Source: Opitutaceae bacterium BACL24 MAG-120322-bin51
Lineage (GTDB): Bacteria; Verrucomicrobiota; Verrucomicrobiia; Opitutales; Coraliomargaritaceae
Direction of reading: 5' to 3'
DNA length: 37,747 nucleotides
Assembly (NCBI GenBank): GCA_905182435.1
Contig: CAJJBN010000030.1
Coordinates: forward strand, 1 to 37,747
Below are positions 1-8,692 of this stretch, in pieces. Each line of letters opens with the position of its first letter. The first letter of the stretch is position 1. The notes below the pieces were generated by a model. It saw nothing but the letters and a program-made list of their open reading frames with translations, did not search any database and was not told the origin of the DNA. A program made the position numbers and the translations under genes.

Positions 1-2
1 TG

Positions 3-233
3 CAGTTTCGACCGCAGCGGATCGTCTATGTGTCCTGCGATCCGGCCACACAGGCGCGTGATTTAAAGGAGTTCGTCGAGGCAGGCTACGACATCACTTT
101 GATTCAACCATTTGACCTTTTCCCGCACACGCGGCATATTGAAAATGTCGTGTCTTTGACACTTTCTGCGCGCCCGCCAGTGGTAGCGGCTCCTGAAGCC
201 GAACAAGAATTGGCAGGCGAAATCGAAAATTAG
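3..233 (+). CDS. RNA (uracil-5-)methyltransferase, RlmD/TrmA family, C-terminal fragment
   Basis: This is the last 76 codons of a gene that starts before the window; the frame is open from base 3. The family transfers a methyl group from S-adenosylmethionine to C5 of a uridine in rRNA or tRNA. Visible motifs are IVYVSCDPATQARDL, which holds the catalytic nucleophile Cys (C389 in E. coli RlmD), and PHTRHIENVV, whose Glu matches the catalytic base E424. The usual catalytic-domain end is therefore intact, with a short Glu/Ala-rich tail. Which uridine is modified (23S 747, 23S 1939 or tRNA 54) cannot be told because the N-terminal part is missing. Confidence 0.88.
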   Translation, partial: QFRPQRIVYVSCDPATQARDLKEFVEAGYDITLIQPFDLFPHTRHIENVVSLTLSARPPVVAAPEAEQELAGEIEN

Positions 234-301
234 GGTTGACGCGCCCACTCTCGAGGGGCATGTTTCTGCCTCTTTTCCTCAGAAACCGAATTTATTTTTT
301 T

Positions 302-502
<201 letters not shown>

Positions 503-549
503 GTTTATCAGTGCGCGTGCTACAAGCGCTTGTTCTTGATTGAGTCTCG

Positions 550-579
550 GCCCCGTGCAATGCGTGTCGGGGCTTTTTT
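550..579 (+). terminator. Intrinsic terminator after rpsU
   Basis: A 6-bp GC stem (gccccg 550-555 with cggggc 568-573), a 12-nt loop and a run of six T at 574-579. It lies 48 bp after the rpsU stop and before the next start at 595. Confidence 0.85.
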
Positions 580-594
580 CTGCCCACTTTTGCC

Positions 595-1549
595 ATGAGT
601 GATGTTTTTGATCGTTTATCTCTATCTACCTGCTGGTGTTCCGCGCGGCACACGGATGGCTATGAAATGATCGAAGAGATGGTGGGGCTAGGGTTTAAGC
701 AGATTGAACTGAGCCATGGCATCCGAATTTCGCTGGTGCCGGGGATTCTTCAAGCGGTTGAAGAAGGACTTGTTGAGGTCTCTTCGGTGCATAACTTTTG
801 TCCATTGCCGAATAGCGTGCAGCACGCGGCGCCGAATCTCTATGAGCCATCGACTGTTGATAAGCGGGAGATGCGGTTGTGGGATCAATACACCAAGCAG
901 ACGCTCGATTTTGCGGTCAGAGTGGGGGCAAATCGAATTGTGATGCATTCTGGCAGCACCTGGTATTTCTTTGAGTCTCCAGAGCAGAAGCTCGAGAAGT
1001 GGATCGAAGCAGCGGATGTTAAGGCCTGCGATTTGTTGGGAAATGAAGCCTTCGAAGCACGTCGTGAGCGTGCGATGAAGCGCATTCGAAAGGCTTCGAA
1101 GAGCTCAATGCCGCGTATTGTCCAAAGTTATGAGCGTGCGATTCCTTGGGCGAAGGAGCGTGATGTGAAACTGTGCCTCGAAAACCGCGAAGGTATGGAA
1201 GAGATGCCGATCGACGCGGAGTATGCGGATTTCCTCAAGGAACTAACCGAGCCGGAGCATATCGGCTATTGGCATGATACCGGCCATGCCCAGATCAAGC
1301 ACCAGCGCGGACTGCTGGATCATCGTGAGCATTTGACTGCGATGGCGGATCGGTTGACGGGATTCCATTTACATGATGTGTCGGATCGTGGGCTCGACCA
1401 TCAGGTGCCGGGCACGGGCACGATTGATTTTAAGATGATTGCCGAGTTTGTCCGCCCAGAGCACACGCTGGTACTCGAACTCAGCCCGCGATTGAGCAAC
1501 CGAAGAAGTGCTGGCTTCCCGTGATTATATCGGTGGCGTCTTGGCTTAA
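595..1549 (+). CDS. Sugar phosphate isomerase/epimerase family TIM-barrel protein (frameshifted near the 3' end)
   Basis: This is an AP-endonuclease-2-type TIM barrel. Metal-site style motifs are CLENREG, WHDTGHAQIK, GFHLHDVSDRGLDHQ and GTGTID, typical of sugar epimerases/isomerases and xylose-isomerase-like proteins; the substrate cannot be inferred. As read, the frame ends at 1524 with an atypical tail (NRRSAGFP). Dropping one A at 1498-1499 gives TEEVLASRDYIGGVLA and a stop at 1547-1549, which is the usual family ending, so coordinates include the corrected tail. The start at 595 lies only 15 bp after the rpsU terminator T-run, and no strong ribosome site is seen. Confidence 0.85.
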
Positions 1550-1581
1550 TCGGCGCGCCGCTTTTCGGGTGTGACAGATTC

Positions 1582-1600
1582 AGTGCCAGTGGGCACTTTT
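1582..1600 (+). terminator. Candidate weak terminator after the TIM-barrel gene
   Basis: Stem agtgcc (1582-1587) with ggcact (1592-1597), a 4-nt loop and TTTT. It lies 33 bp after the corrected stop at 1549. The stem is short, so strength is doubtful. Confidence 0.4.
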
Positions 1601-1690
1601 AGGCGAGAATCGAGCCATTTTGTCGCTTTTTTAGAAGTAGTTAGTTTTAATCAAGTAATTGCTTGACAGTGACTTATGGGTTTTAGGTGA

Positions 1691-1709
1691 ATTGGCATAG
1701 TATATGCAT
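1691..1709 (+). promoter_or_regulatory. Candidate sigma-54 (-24/-12) promoter for the Hsp20 pair
   Basis: The sequence attggcatagtatatgcat has GG at 1694-1695 and GC at 1706-1707 with exactly 10 bases between them, the invariant -24/-12 spacing of RpoN promoters. It matches TGGCA-N5-xTGCA of the YTGGCAC-N5-TTGCW consensus, missing one C and one T. A start would fall near 1718, leaving a leader of about 28 nt with a perfect ribosome site. A TTGACA at 1663-1668 lacks a good -10 at normal spacing. Confidence 0.45.
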
Positions 1710-1746
1710 TATTAATCATTGTAACTCAACCAAAGGAGGAAATACG

Positions 1747-2179
1747 ATGAAGCTCATACGCTATGAATATCCGCAAATGCCTAGCGCCGGTTCTTTAAAT
1801 CGCCTATTTGACCTCGGGATGCCAACAGTCGAGCGTTTCGGTGGACTCATTGACGATTTATTTGGCTCGGAGGCTAGTTTAAACCAACCCGCAGTCGATC
1901 TCTATGAAGACGATCACCACTTCTTCGCACGTATGGAATTACCAGGCGTAAAAAAGAATGCCATCGACTTGGAACTCGAAAATGCGGTTCTGACCTGCAG
2001 TGGCAATTATTCGGAAAAGACTAAGGATACTGAAACAGACTGCAGTTTTCAGCGTTCTATTTCTGTCCCAGGTGCTGCTGCTCTGAATCGGGCCTCCGCT
2101 GATTGTGAGGGACGGCGTCCTTACTATTAAAATGCCGAAGAAGGACGCGTCTAAGTCGCGTCAAATCTTGGTCAAATAA
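1747..2179 (+). CDS. Small heat shock protein Hsp20 (alpha-crystallin family), frameshifted
   Basis: Small heat shock proteins bind unfolding proteins in the cytoplasm and hold them for refolding. The start at 1747 is supported by AAAGGAGG at 1732-1739, seven bases upstream. The N-terminal arm (FGGLIDDLFGSE) leads into the alpha-crystallin domain (PAVDLYEDDHHFFARMELPG, then FQRSISVPG). As read, the frame stops at 2130 after GRRPYY. Dropping one G of the triplet at 2109-2111 restores DGVLTIKMPKK, the conserved last part of the domain, and ends with RQILVK at 2179. The corrected protein is about 143 residues, normal for the family. It forms a pair with the Hsp20 gene 27 bp downstream. Confidence 0.9.
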
Positions 2180-2206
2180 TTGAAGCCCTTAGAAAGGAAT
2201 TGAATC

Positions 2207-2587
2207 ATGAGCACTACAGAAATCGATACTATGACTACGACTGAGCCAACGGCTCAAACTCACACTTGGCGACGGCCTCGCTACGATGTGTTGGAAAGTG
2301 ATGATGCCTTTGACGTCAAGGTTAGCTTGCCGGGCGTTCAGCGTGGAGGAGTGAATATCTCCGTTGATGGTGATAATCTAAGCATCACAGGGACGCGCAC
2401 TCACTCCGCGATTGAGGGCTGGCGTCCACTTCGGCGTGAGTTGCCGGAGGGGGATTATCGCCTAAACTTACGTTTAAACGTGGGTGTGAAGGAGGCAAAT
2501 TTTCGCGCTCTCGTTGAAGGCGGGATCCTTGATCTGACACTGCCTGAAGCTGGTGCCTGTATAGCGCGTAAGATTAAGGTGAATTGA
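2207..2587 (+). CDS. Small heat shock protein Hsp20 (second copy)
   Basis: A 126-residue alpha-crystallin-family chaperone. After a Thr-rich N-terminal tail the core reads RYDVLESDDAFDVKVSLPGV, then VDGDNLSITGTR, LRRELPEGDY and EGGILDLTLPEA, which is the conserved GIL-x-L-x-LP signature. The ribosome site AAAGGA at 2193-2198 sets the ATG at 2207; an inner ATG at 2231 is weaker. It is probably co-transcribed with the first Hsp20. It is divergent from that neighbour in sequence, so the two may form mixed oligomers or act on different clients (inference). A terminator follows at 2610. Confidence 0.93.
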   Translation: MSTTEIDTMTTTEPTAQTHTWRRPRYDVLESDDAFDVKVSLPGVQRGGVNISVDGDNLSITGTRTHSAIEGWRPLRRELPEGDYRLNLRLNVGVKEANFRALVEGGILDLTLPEAGACIARKIKVN

Positions 2588-2609
2588 GGCATCAGGCGAA
2601 TGGCTTCCC

Positions 2610-2640
2610 GGGCGGCTCTGTCAGGGCTGCCCTTTTTTTT
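2610..2640 (+). terminator. Intrinsic terminator after the Hsp20 pair
   Basis: Stem gggcggc (2610-2616) with ggctgccc arm (2626-2632), one G-U pair, followed by eight T (2633-2640). It ends the Hsp20 transcript before the rpsB leader. Confidence 0.85.
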
Positions 2641-2729
2641 GACCAGTCTCTGATGAGTGCGCTTTGGCGGGTCGTTTTTCACTGAAATTGCCAGCTTTAC
2701 GCTTGCTTTGCACGTGGGGGGCTCGTTTT

Positions 2730-2768
2730 CCTCTCCGCTTTCCTGATTCAGTGAGATCAGGAGAGAGG
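2730..2768 (+). promoter_or_regulatory. Hairpin in the rpsB leader, possible regulatory structure
   Basis: Two stacked stems: cctctc (2730-2735) with gagagg (2763-2768), and tcctgat (2741-2747) with atcagga (2756-2762), around an 8-nt loop and a one-sided 5-nt bulge. It lies about 100 bp before rpsB and has no T-run, so it is not a terminator. rpsB leaders are autoregulated by S2 in several bacteria; whether this structure does that here is inference. Confidence 0.3.
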
Positions 2769-2871
2769 TGAGGCCTTTGGCTTCATTCTATTCAAAATTA
2801 ACCAATCAATAATAACATAAGAAACCTTCATTTCTCCCCGGGACTTATCCTAGGGCTTTGAACTATATATC

Positions 2872-3678
<807 letters not shown>

Positions 3679-3734
3679 TCAGTATCAGAGTGCTTCTCCA
3701 AATTACACAGAATTAAAAGCTAAAATATAGAAAC

Positions 3735-4328
3735 ATGAGTGTTCAAATTACAGCAAAGATGGTCGGCGAACTGCGCGAAAGCACAGGCGGTGGACTAATG
3801 AACTGCAAAAAAGCATTGGTAGAAACTGAAGGCGACTTCGAGAAAGCTGCGGATCTTCTTCGTAAGAAGGGTGAAGCAACTGCTGCGAAGAAGTCTGGTC
3901 GTGATGCAAGCGAAGGCCTGATTGAGACTTACATCCACCTCGGTGGTAAGGTCGGCGTCATGGTTGAAGTGAATTGCGAAAGTGACTTCGTTGCTAAGAC
4001 TGACGACTTCAAACAACTCATTCGCGACATCGCGATGCACATCGCTGCGGTTAACCCAGCGTGCATCTCTCGTGATGACATCGATCCTGCGATCGTTGCT
4101 GCTGAGCGTAAGGTTGCTGAAGAGCAAGCCGAAGGTAAGCCAGAACGTGCAATCGCTAGTATTGTTGAAGGTAAGCTCAACAAGTTCCTCGCTGAATCTT
4201 GCCTCCTTGAGCAAGCCTACGTGAAGAACCCTGATCAAACCGTTCAGGAATTGCTCACAACTATGATCGCTAAAATGGGCGAGAACATGGTGGTTAAGCG
4301 TTTCGCTCGTTTTGAGGTCGGCGCATAA
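3735..4328 (+). CDS. tsf: Elongation factor Ts
   Basis: A 197-residue EF-Ts, the short form without the extended C-terminal domain of E. coli. EF-Ts exchanges GDP for GTP on EF-Tu. The N-terminal UBA-like part reads ELRESTGGGLMNCKKAL (family usually has an Asp where this has Asn), and the core signature is VEVNCESDFVAKTDDF. It ends NMVVKRFARFEVGA, the conserved finish. It is the second gene of the rpsB-tsf operon; a strong terminator 26 bp on shows that pyrH and frr are not part of the unit here. Confidence 0.97.
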   Translation: MSVQITAKMVGELRESTGGGLMNCKKALVETEGDFEKAADLLRKKGEATAAKKSGRDASEGLIETYIHLGGKVGVMVEVNCESDFVAKTDDFKQLIRDIAMHIAAVNPACISRDDIDPAIVAAERKVAEEQAEGKPERAIASIVEGKLNKFLAESCLLEQAYVKNPDQTVQELLTTMIAKMGENMVVKRFARFEVGA

Positions 4329-4354
4329 GTCGTCTACGTTTTATAACATTTCTA

Positions 4355-4390
4355 AAAGCCCTTCGTTTTCTGAACGAAGGGCTTTTTTTT
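4355..4390 (+). terminator. Intrinsic terminator of the rpsB-tsf operon
   Basis: A 13-bp perfect stem (aaagcccttcgtt 4355-4367 with its complement 4373-4385), a 5-nt loop and a T-run to 4390. One of the strongest terminators in the window. Confidence 0.95.
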
Positions 4391-4572
4391 GCCTGTGTAG
4401 TTGGCAGTGTCTTACTCGGCTGCTGATAGATTTAGTCATGCCGCTCGGCGCCGTGTCATATCATTTCAGAGATCTGTTGCTCTGGAGGGAAACGCTCCGT
4501 CGTTTCCACCACTATGCATGGCAATGACGGAGCATTGGACTTTTGTCACTCCGCTCGAAACCCTCGATTTTA

Positions 4573-5589
4573 CTACCCCACCAGCCGACCCAGCACCGTC
4601 TGCAGCGCCGGTCGTATATGATCCGCCAATGCGTGGTTCGCATACGCCACCCAATTCACCGCACTGGTCGTATCGAGTGGGCAATTCAGCGGACTGCCAT
4701 CGGGATGTTCGACGATGCAACCCGCCTCTTCGAGGATCAACGCACAGCACACATCATAAGGATGGGCGCTGAGGTTTTCTTCGATGTCCAGCACGCGAAA
4801 CACCAGCGGGCGGATATCTGCAACGAAGCGATCGTGCCCACTTAAGATTTCGTAGAACTGTCCGCCGGTAGAGATGTATTGATCGTTAAATACTAGTGGT
4901 GTGCCATCGCTCGAATCGTCGTAGAGTTTGTCCCAGAGGAGTTCTTCGATTTGAGAGAGCAGGGTGCTGCCAGCGGGAAAGAAGCGGCAGATCGTGCCGA
5001 AGGCGTGGCGCACGTCGCTGGCTTGGCTCGGTTGTAGCTCGACTGGGGATTGTTTAAACTCGCTGCGGATGTCGAAGGCTGAGGCGTGCATGCCGCCACC
5101 GCGTGTCGCACTGAGTTGATCGGCGCGCCATTGGCGGGTAGTGGGGATCTCGGTCATCGCGCTCACTTCGATGTCGGCGAGTGTATTGTCCTTACCACGT
5201 TGTGGCGCAATGCCAGCCAGTATCCAAGCCGCGCGCTTGTCATACATGATGCCGCGCGTGCCATCGATCGGATCAATGATACACTTGAGCGTGGTGTCTT
5301 CGAGTTTAGTGCCCAACGGAAAGCAAAGCGTGTGCGCATCATCCAGCCCTTCCATGATGATTTGCACCGGCCAGTTGGCGGACCAGTTATCCTCAAACCA
5401 TTTGAAGATCGCTTGATCGGCAATGGTATCGATCGCGTAGATCACATCCGCCGCTGTCTCTTCAGTGATCACTGCGAGCTGTTCGGTGGTGCGACTGGCG
5501 CGCTCCTTGAGGATGGCTTCGAGCGTCGCGCGCTGCAGCGCGCAGAGTGATTGGCGAAGAGTTTCTTTGTCGGCAGCAGAAAGTGTCAT
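4573..5589 (-). CDS. Inositol monophosphatase family protein
   Basis: A 338-residue member of the Li+-sensitive, Mg2+-dependent phosphatase superfamily. Key motifs are IMEGLDD (around 78-84, the first metal Glu), IIDPIDGTRG (104-113, metal Asp residues and the DGT signature) and HPYDVCCALILEEAG (276-290, the C-terminal metal Asp in the family's WD-x-A-x-L-I-x-E-A-G block). The spacing between the second and third motifs is longer than in a typical 260-residue IMPase, so this is an enlarged variant. The substrate could be inositol phosphate, a sugar bisphosphate or PAP; the sequence does not decide. It is divergent from the nucleotidyltransferase at 5691. Confidence 0.85.
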   Translation of the reverse strand: MTLSAADKETLRQSLCALQRATLEAILKERASRTTEQLAVITEETAADVIYAIDTIADQAIFKWFEDNWSANWPVQIIMEGLDDAHTLCFPLGTKLEDTTLKCIIDPIDGTRGIMYDKRAAWILAGIAPQRGKDNTLADIEVSAMTEIPTTRQWRADQLSATRGGGMHASAFDIRSEFKQSPVELQPSQASDVRHAFGTICRFFPAGSTLLSQIEELLWDKLYDDSSDGTPLVFNDQYISTGGQFYEILSGHDRFVADIRPLVFRVLDIEENLSAHPYDVCCALILEEAGCIVEHPDGSPLNCPLDTTSAVNWVAYANHALADHIRPALQTVLGRLVG

Positions 5590-5690
5590 GCGAGTAGTGC
5601 GTTGTAAATTATGCGTCTTTGCAACTATTTGAAGAGCGGGTCAGTGAGTTCTGGTCTTGCCAAATGCGCGCAGCGCCCAAGCTTAGCGGC

Positions 5691-6782
5691 ATGGCAGATA
5701 GATATGTAGTGATTATGGCCGGGGGCCGTGGTGAACGTTTTTGGCCCGAAAGCCGCTTGGCTTGTCCGAAGCAGTTGCTGCCGATTGTCGGCGACAAGGC
5801 GATGCTGGCGCAGACCATCGACCGCTTGGATGGACTCGTGCCAGCCAAGGATGTCTTTGTGATCACCAACGTGGAGCAACGCGCTGCGGTGCTCGAAGTG
5901 TGTCCCGAACTTGATCCCGCCAAAGTAATCGGTGAACCGGTCGGCCGTGATACCGCCGCCGCCGTCGGTCTCGCGACGATTTTGGTGGCGCGTGAGAATC
6001 CGAATGCCTCGTTTGCGATGTTGCCGGCTGATGCGGTGATTCACAATGCCGAGGGCTTGCGTTCGACTTTGGAGACTGCGTTTGCCGCAGCGGAGGCGAA
6101 TCCTGTGCTGGCGACCGTGGGCATTACTGCCGCATTTCCTGCGACGGGTTATGGCTACATTCAGCAGGCCGATGCACTCGGCGAGTTTGCCGGACGCGCG
6201 GTGTTTAATGTGAAACGCTTCGTTGAGAAACCTGACCTGGCGACCGCGCAGAACTATCTCGATTCGGGCGACTACTTTTGGAATGCTGGCATGTTTGTGT
6301 GGTCCGTTGCGTCGATCACTGCCGAGCTCGCTAAGAATACGCCGTCGCTCTGGAGCGCCTTGCAAGCGATCGACTCCGGTCTGGCTGCAGGCACTGCGAT
6401 CGATCCGTTGCTTGAGGCGCACTATCCTAGTTTAGAGAAGATCTCGGTGGACTATGCGATCATTGAGAAAGCTGAAAACGTGGTGATGGTGGAGTCCGGC
6501 TTTGATTGGGACGACGTGGGCGAATGGCCTGCTGTTGAGCGCCACTATCCAGCCGATGAGTCAGGCAATGTTGTGCGGGGCAGCACGCATATCCAAGACT
6601 CCAGTAACAATATTGTTTTTTCCAGAGACGATGATCACCTCATCGCACTCCTTGGAGTCCAGGATCTGATCGTGGTGAAAACCGACGATGCGACACTCGT
6701 GTGCCATAAGGATAAGGCGCAAGAGATCAAAGCTTTGGTGCAAGCGATCGGCGCGAAAGAAGCACTGAAGCATTTAGTATAA
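5691..6782 (+). CDS. Mannose-1-phosphate guanylyltransferase
   Basis: Makes GDP-mannose from mannose-1-phosphate and GTP, a precursor for surface polysaccharides. The nucleotide-binding signature is AGGRGERFWPESRLACPKQ at residues 10-28, with Lys27 as the usual activator-site Lys. Other blocks are RFVEKPD, FWNAGMFVW, VDYAIIEKAENV and the C-terminal FDWDDVGEW. I start at the ATG at 5691 because the fold begins with YVVIMAGG; an in-frame ATG at 5664 would add nine residues. The 363-residue length fits the single-domain ManC/GMP type without a fused isomerase. No strong ribosome site is visible. Confidence 0.92.
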   Translation: MADRYVVIMAGGRGERFWPESRLACPKQLLPIVGDKAMLAQTIDRLDGLVPAKDVFVITNVEQRAAVLEVCPELDPAKVIGEPVGRDTAAAVGLATILVARENPNASFAMLPADAVIHNAEGLRSTLETAFAAAEANPVLATVGITAAFPATGYGYIQQADALGEFAGRAVFNVKRFVEKPDLATAQNYLDSGDYFWNAGMFVWSVASITAELAKNTPSLWSALQAIDSGLAAGTAIDPLLEAHYPSLEKISVDYAIIEKAENVVMVESGFDWDDVGEWPAVERHYPADESGNVVRGSTHIQDSSNNIVFSRDDDHLIALLGVQDLIVVKTDDATLVCHKDKAQEIKALVQAIGAKEALKHLV

Positions 6783-6832
6783 ACGAACCATTTCATTTAG
6801 CATGTCTGGCACTCTCTTATTTCAGCTCTACC

Positions 6833-6850
6833 TCTCAGCCCTCAGGTCTC
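6833..6850. repeat. Left arm of an 18-bp inverted repeat that brackets ruvX
   Basis: tctcagccctcaggtctc here is the exact reverse complement of 7359-7376, on the other side of ruvX. The surrounding bases (6820-6865) are degenerate copies of the same agacctgag word in reverse orientation. Confidence 0.8.
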
Positions 6851-6875
6851 CAGCCTCTGGTCTCCTGATAATTCA

Positions 6876-7319
6876 ATGAATTATCTAGGCATAGATTGGG
6901 GCGAGAAACGGATCGGGCTCGCGCATGCCGATGAGGTCGGCATCGCCGTGCCATTGCCAGCTGCCACGGCCGCGACGAAGAAGGCACGGCTCCAGCATAT
7001 TGAGGAGATGATCAAGACGCGGCGCATTCATGAAATCGTGTGTGGCTATCCGTTGAACATGGATGGCTCGGTTGGAACTCGGGCGAAAGAGGTCGATGTG
7101 TTTATTGGCGAAATCGAGAAGCGCTTTGGCTTGCCGGTGCACCGGATCGACGAGCGGCTATCGAGTCACTCGGTCGAACAGGGACTGAAGCAGCAAAAGA
7201 AGAAACTTGATCGCCGCAGCGGGGAGATTGATTCCCGGGCAGCCGCATTGATCCTGCAGGATTTTATCGAAGAAAAGGCGATGAATGCGCCGATCCCGTT
7301 CCCGGAAGAGGGGTTTTGA
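6876..7319 (+). CDS. ruvX: Putative pre-16S rRNA nuclease RuvX/YqgF (RNase H fold)
   Basis: A 147-residue YqgF-family protein involved in maturing the 5' end of 16S rRNA; it was long described as a Holliday junction resolvase. Family motifs are LGIDWGEKRIGLA (residues 4-16, first catalytic Asp at 7), IVCGYPLNMDGSVGTRA, IDERLSSHSVE (second acidic site) and EIDSRAAALILQDFI (third Asp). Length and motif order are normal. It is followed at once by a heptamer repeat array whose first unit contains the TGA stop, and flanked by an inverted repeat, so the gene ends sit in repetitive DNA. Confidence 0.93.
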   Translation: MNYLGIDWGEKRIGLAHADEVGIAVPLPAATAATKKARLQHIEEMIKTRRIHEIVCGYPLNMDGSVGTRAKEVDVFIGEIEKRFGLPVHRIDERLSSHSVEQGLKQQKKKLDRRSGEIDSRAAALILQDFIEEKAMNAPIPFPEEGF

Positions 7320-7378
7320 GACCTGAGACCTGAGACCTGAGACCTGAGGCTGAGACCTGAGACCTGAGGGCTGAGACC
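7317..7378. repeat. Tandem heptamer array (tgagacc)n
   Basis: Nine adjoining units of tgagacc from 7317, seven exact, with variants tgaggc (7345) and tgagggc (7365). The first unit supplies the stop codon of ruvX. Part of the array (7359-7376) pairs with 6833-6850 upstream of the gene. Confidence 0.9.
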
Positions 7379-7546
7379 TGGGGGCGCAATGAAGCTTTAA
7401 AATGAGGGGGCATTGTCCCGATGCCCGCACGTCAGTTGAGGCAGTAGCTTGAGGAATGGGCGATGGGGCGTAAAAAACGGCGTTTTCCCTGAATTCCTGT
7501 CTTGACCCAATGGCGGGCTGGGGGGCATCTTACGCGCTTTGATGAC

Positions 7547-7622
<76 letters not shown>

Positions 7623-7634
7623 GATCAATATAAG

Positions 7635-7668
7635 AAAGCCAGCATTCGTTTGCTGGCTTTTTGTATTT
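7635..7668 (+). terminator. Terminator of tRNA-Gly, probably bidirectional
   Basis: Stem aaagccagca (7635-7644) with tgctggcttt (7651-7660), 6-nt loop, then ttgtatttt. The convergent VWA gene ends at 7668, so the same hairpin can stop that transcript from the other side. Confidence 0.88.
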
Positions 7669-8660
7669 TAAATCCTGGGTTTGAGGATAAGGACCCCGTC
7701 GTGGGCTTCGGCGATTTCACGCATAATATTCGCGAAGCGGGCGTTGCCTTGTGGCGCGCCTATTTGGAAGGGATTGATCAATGTGGGGAAGCCGATGGCG
7801 CTGATCGAAGCTGGGCGTTTACCGGTGGTCAAATCACGTGGGTTGAGCCGATCCAGTTTGAGCAGAAAGCTTTGAGTCGAGCCGCGAAAGTCGTCGCCGA
7901 TCACGTAGAGGCTCATGCTGTCGCTGGGGTCGAGGATTTGTTGGAGGTCGCGGAAGGCCTTGCGCACGCCGGGTTCGGGATCGCTGACGCTGAGGATTGG
8001 GTAGTTGAGCACCGCGCGTAAGGCTTGCTGGCGTAGGCCAGGAGAGTCCGGTAGCCAGAAGCCTCGCCGGTCGCGGAGCATGTAGTTGCCGCTGGTATCG
8101 ATAAATTGAATACTTTTCACTTCAGGGAGACTGTCGAGCAGCTCGGTGATTTGCTCAATCACGCCGAAGTGGAGCTGATTGGTCATCTGGTTGCGCATGC
8201 TTCCGGATGTATCGATGATAAAGGCAACGTGCGTGGCATCAGCGGGCAGCCCGATAGGGGGGAGATCCTCGTGCTTAAAGCTTTGTAGGAGGCGGGTGGC
8301 TTCGGCTGCAGCTTGTTGGCTGGTGCTGAGGTTGGCCTGCTTGCTGTCGAATTCTTGTTGGAGGTCGGCCAGTGTGGATTCCAATTCTTGAATGATAGAT
8401 TGTATGCGCTGCCGCTCTTGCTCGGTCTGCTTGCTGTTGATGGAAGCTTCGAGGAGGGCCGCTTTTTGGGCGACGTCTGCTTCGAGCTGGGCGAGTTGCG
8501 CGCGCATCGCCAGCAGAGTGGGGTCATCGACTTCGCTTTCGACGCCGGCCTTGCCTGAGCCGATTGATAAAATAAACAGCAACAGAATCGCACCGAAGCC
8601 ACAGCAGAGGCAGTCTAGGAAGGAGAGGCTGAATACCTCCATCTGTCTTCGTTTTATCAT
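7668..8660 (-). CDS. Membrane-anchored VWA-domain protein with ExbD/TolR-like N-terminus (VWA-1)
   Basis: A 330-residue protein in four parts. A basic cytoplasmic tail (residues 1-11) leads into one membrane helix, about 12-33, containing SLSFLDCLCCGFGAILLLF. Residues about 47-128 are a long Gln/Glu/Ala-rich coiled coil. A VWA domain, about 143-325, has the metal-site motif DTSGSM at 150-155. Asp16 sits at the start of the helix where ExbD, TolR and MotB carry their proton-binding Asp (inference from motif position). Topology would put the VWA domain in the periplasm. It is the third gene of the operon, 32 bp after VWA-2. The family function is not known to me. Confidence 0.85.
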   Translation of the reverse strand: MIKRRQMEVFSLSFLDCLCCGFGAILLLFILSIGSGKAGVESEVDDPTLLAMRAQLAQLEADVAQKAALLEASINSKQTEQERQRIQSIIQELESTLADLQQEFDSKQANLSTSQQAAAEATRLLQSFKHEDLPPIGLPADATHVAFIIDTSGSMRNQMTNQLHFGVIEQITELLDSLPEVKSIQFIDTSGNYMLRDRRGFWLPDSPGLRQQALRAVLNYPILSVSDPEPGVRKAFRDLQQILDPSDSMSLYVIGDDFRGSTQSFLLKLDRLNPRDLTTGKRPASISAIGFPTLINPFQIGAPQGNARFANIMREIAEAHDGVLILKPRI

Positions 8661-8692
8661 TAATTAAAGATTAGCTATTAGTTATTGCCTCT

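Noticed and set aside
1663..1691. TTGACA at 1663 as a sigma-70 -35 box
   Set aside because: At 16-18 bp spacing the sequence (near ggtgaa) is not a -10 box.
3795..4238. A 147-residue minus-strand frame opposite tsf
   Set aside because: Shadow of a conserved gene; no motif.
5625..6422. A 265-residue minus-strand frame across the guanylyltransferase gene
   Set aside because: Antisense shadow rich in Arg and His; the plus-strand protein is a clear enzyme.
7317..7378. The heptamer tract as a CRISPR array
   Set aside because: Units adjoin directly with no spacers, and no cas genes are near.
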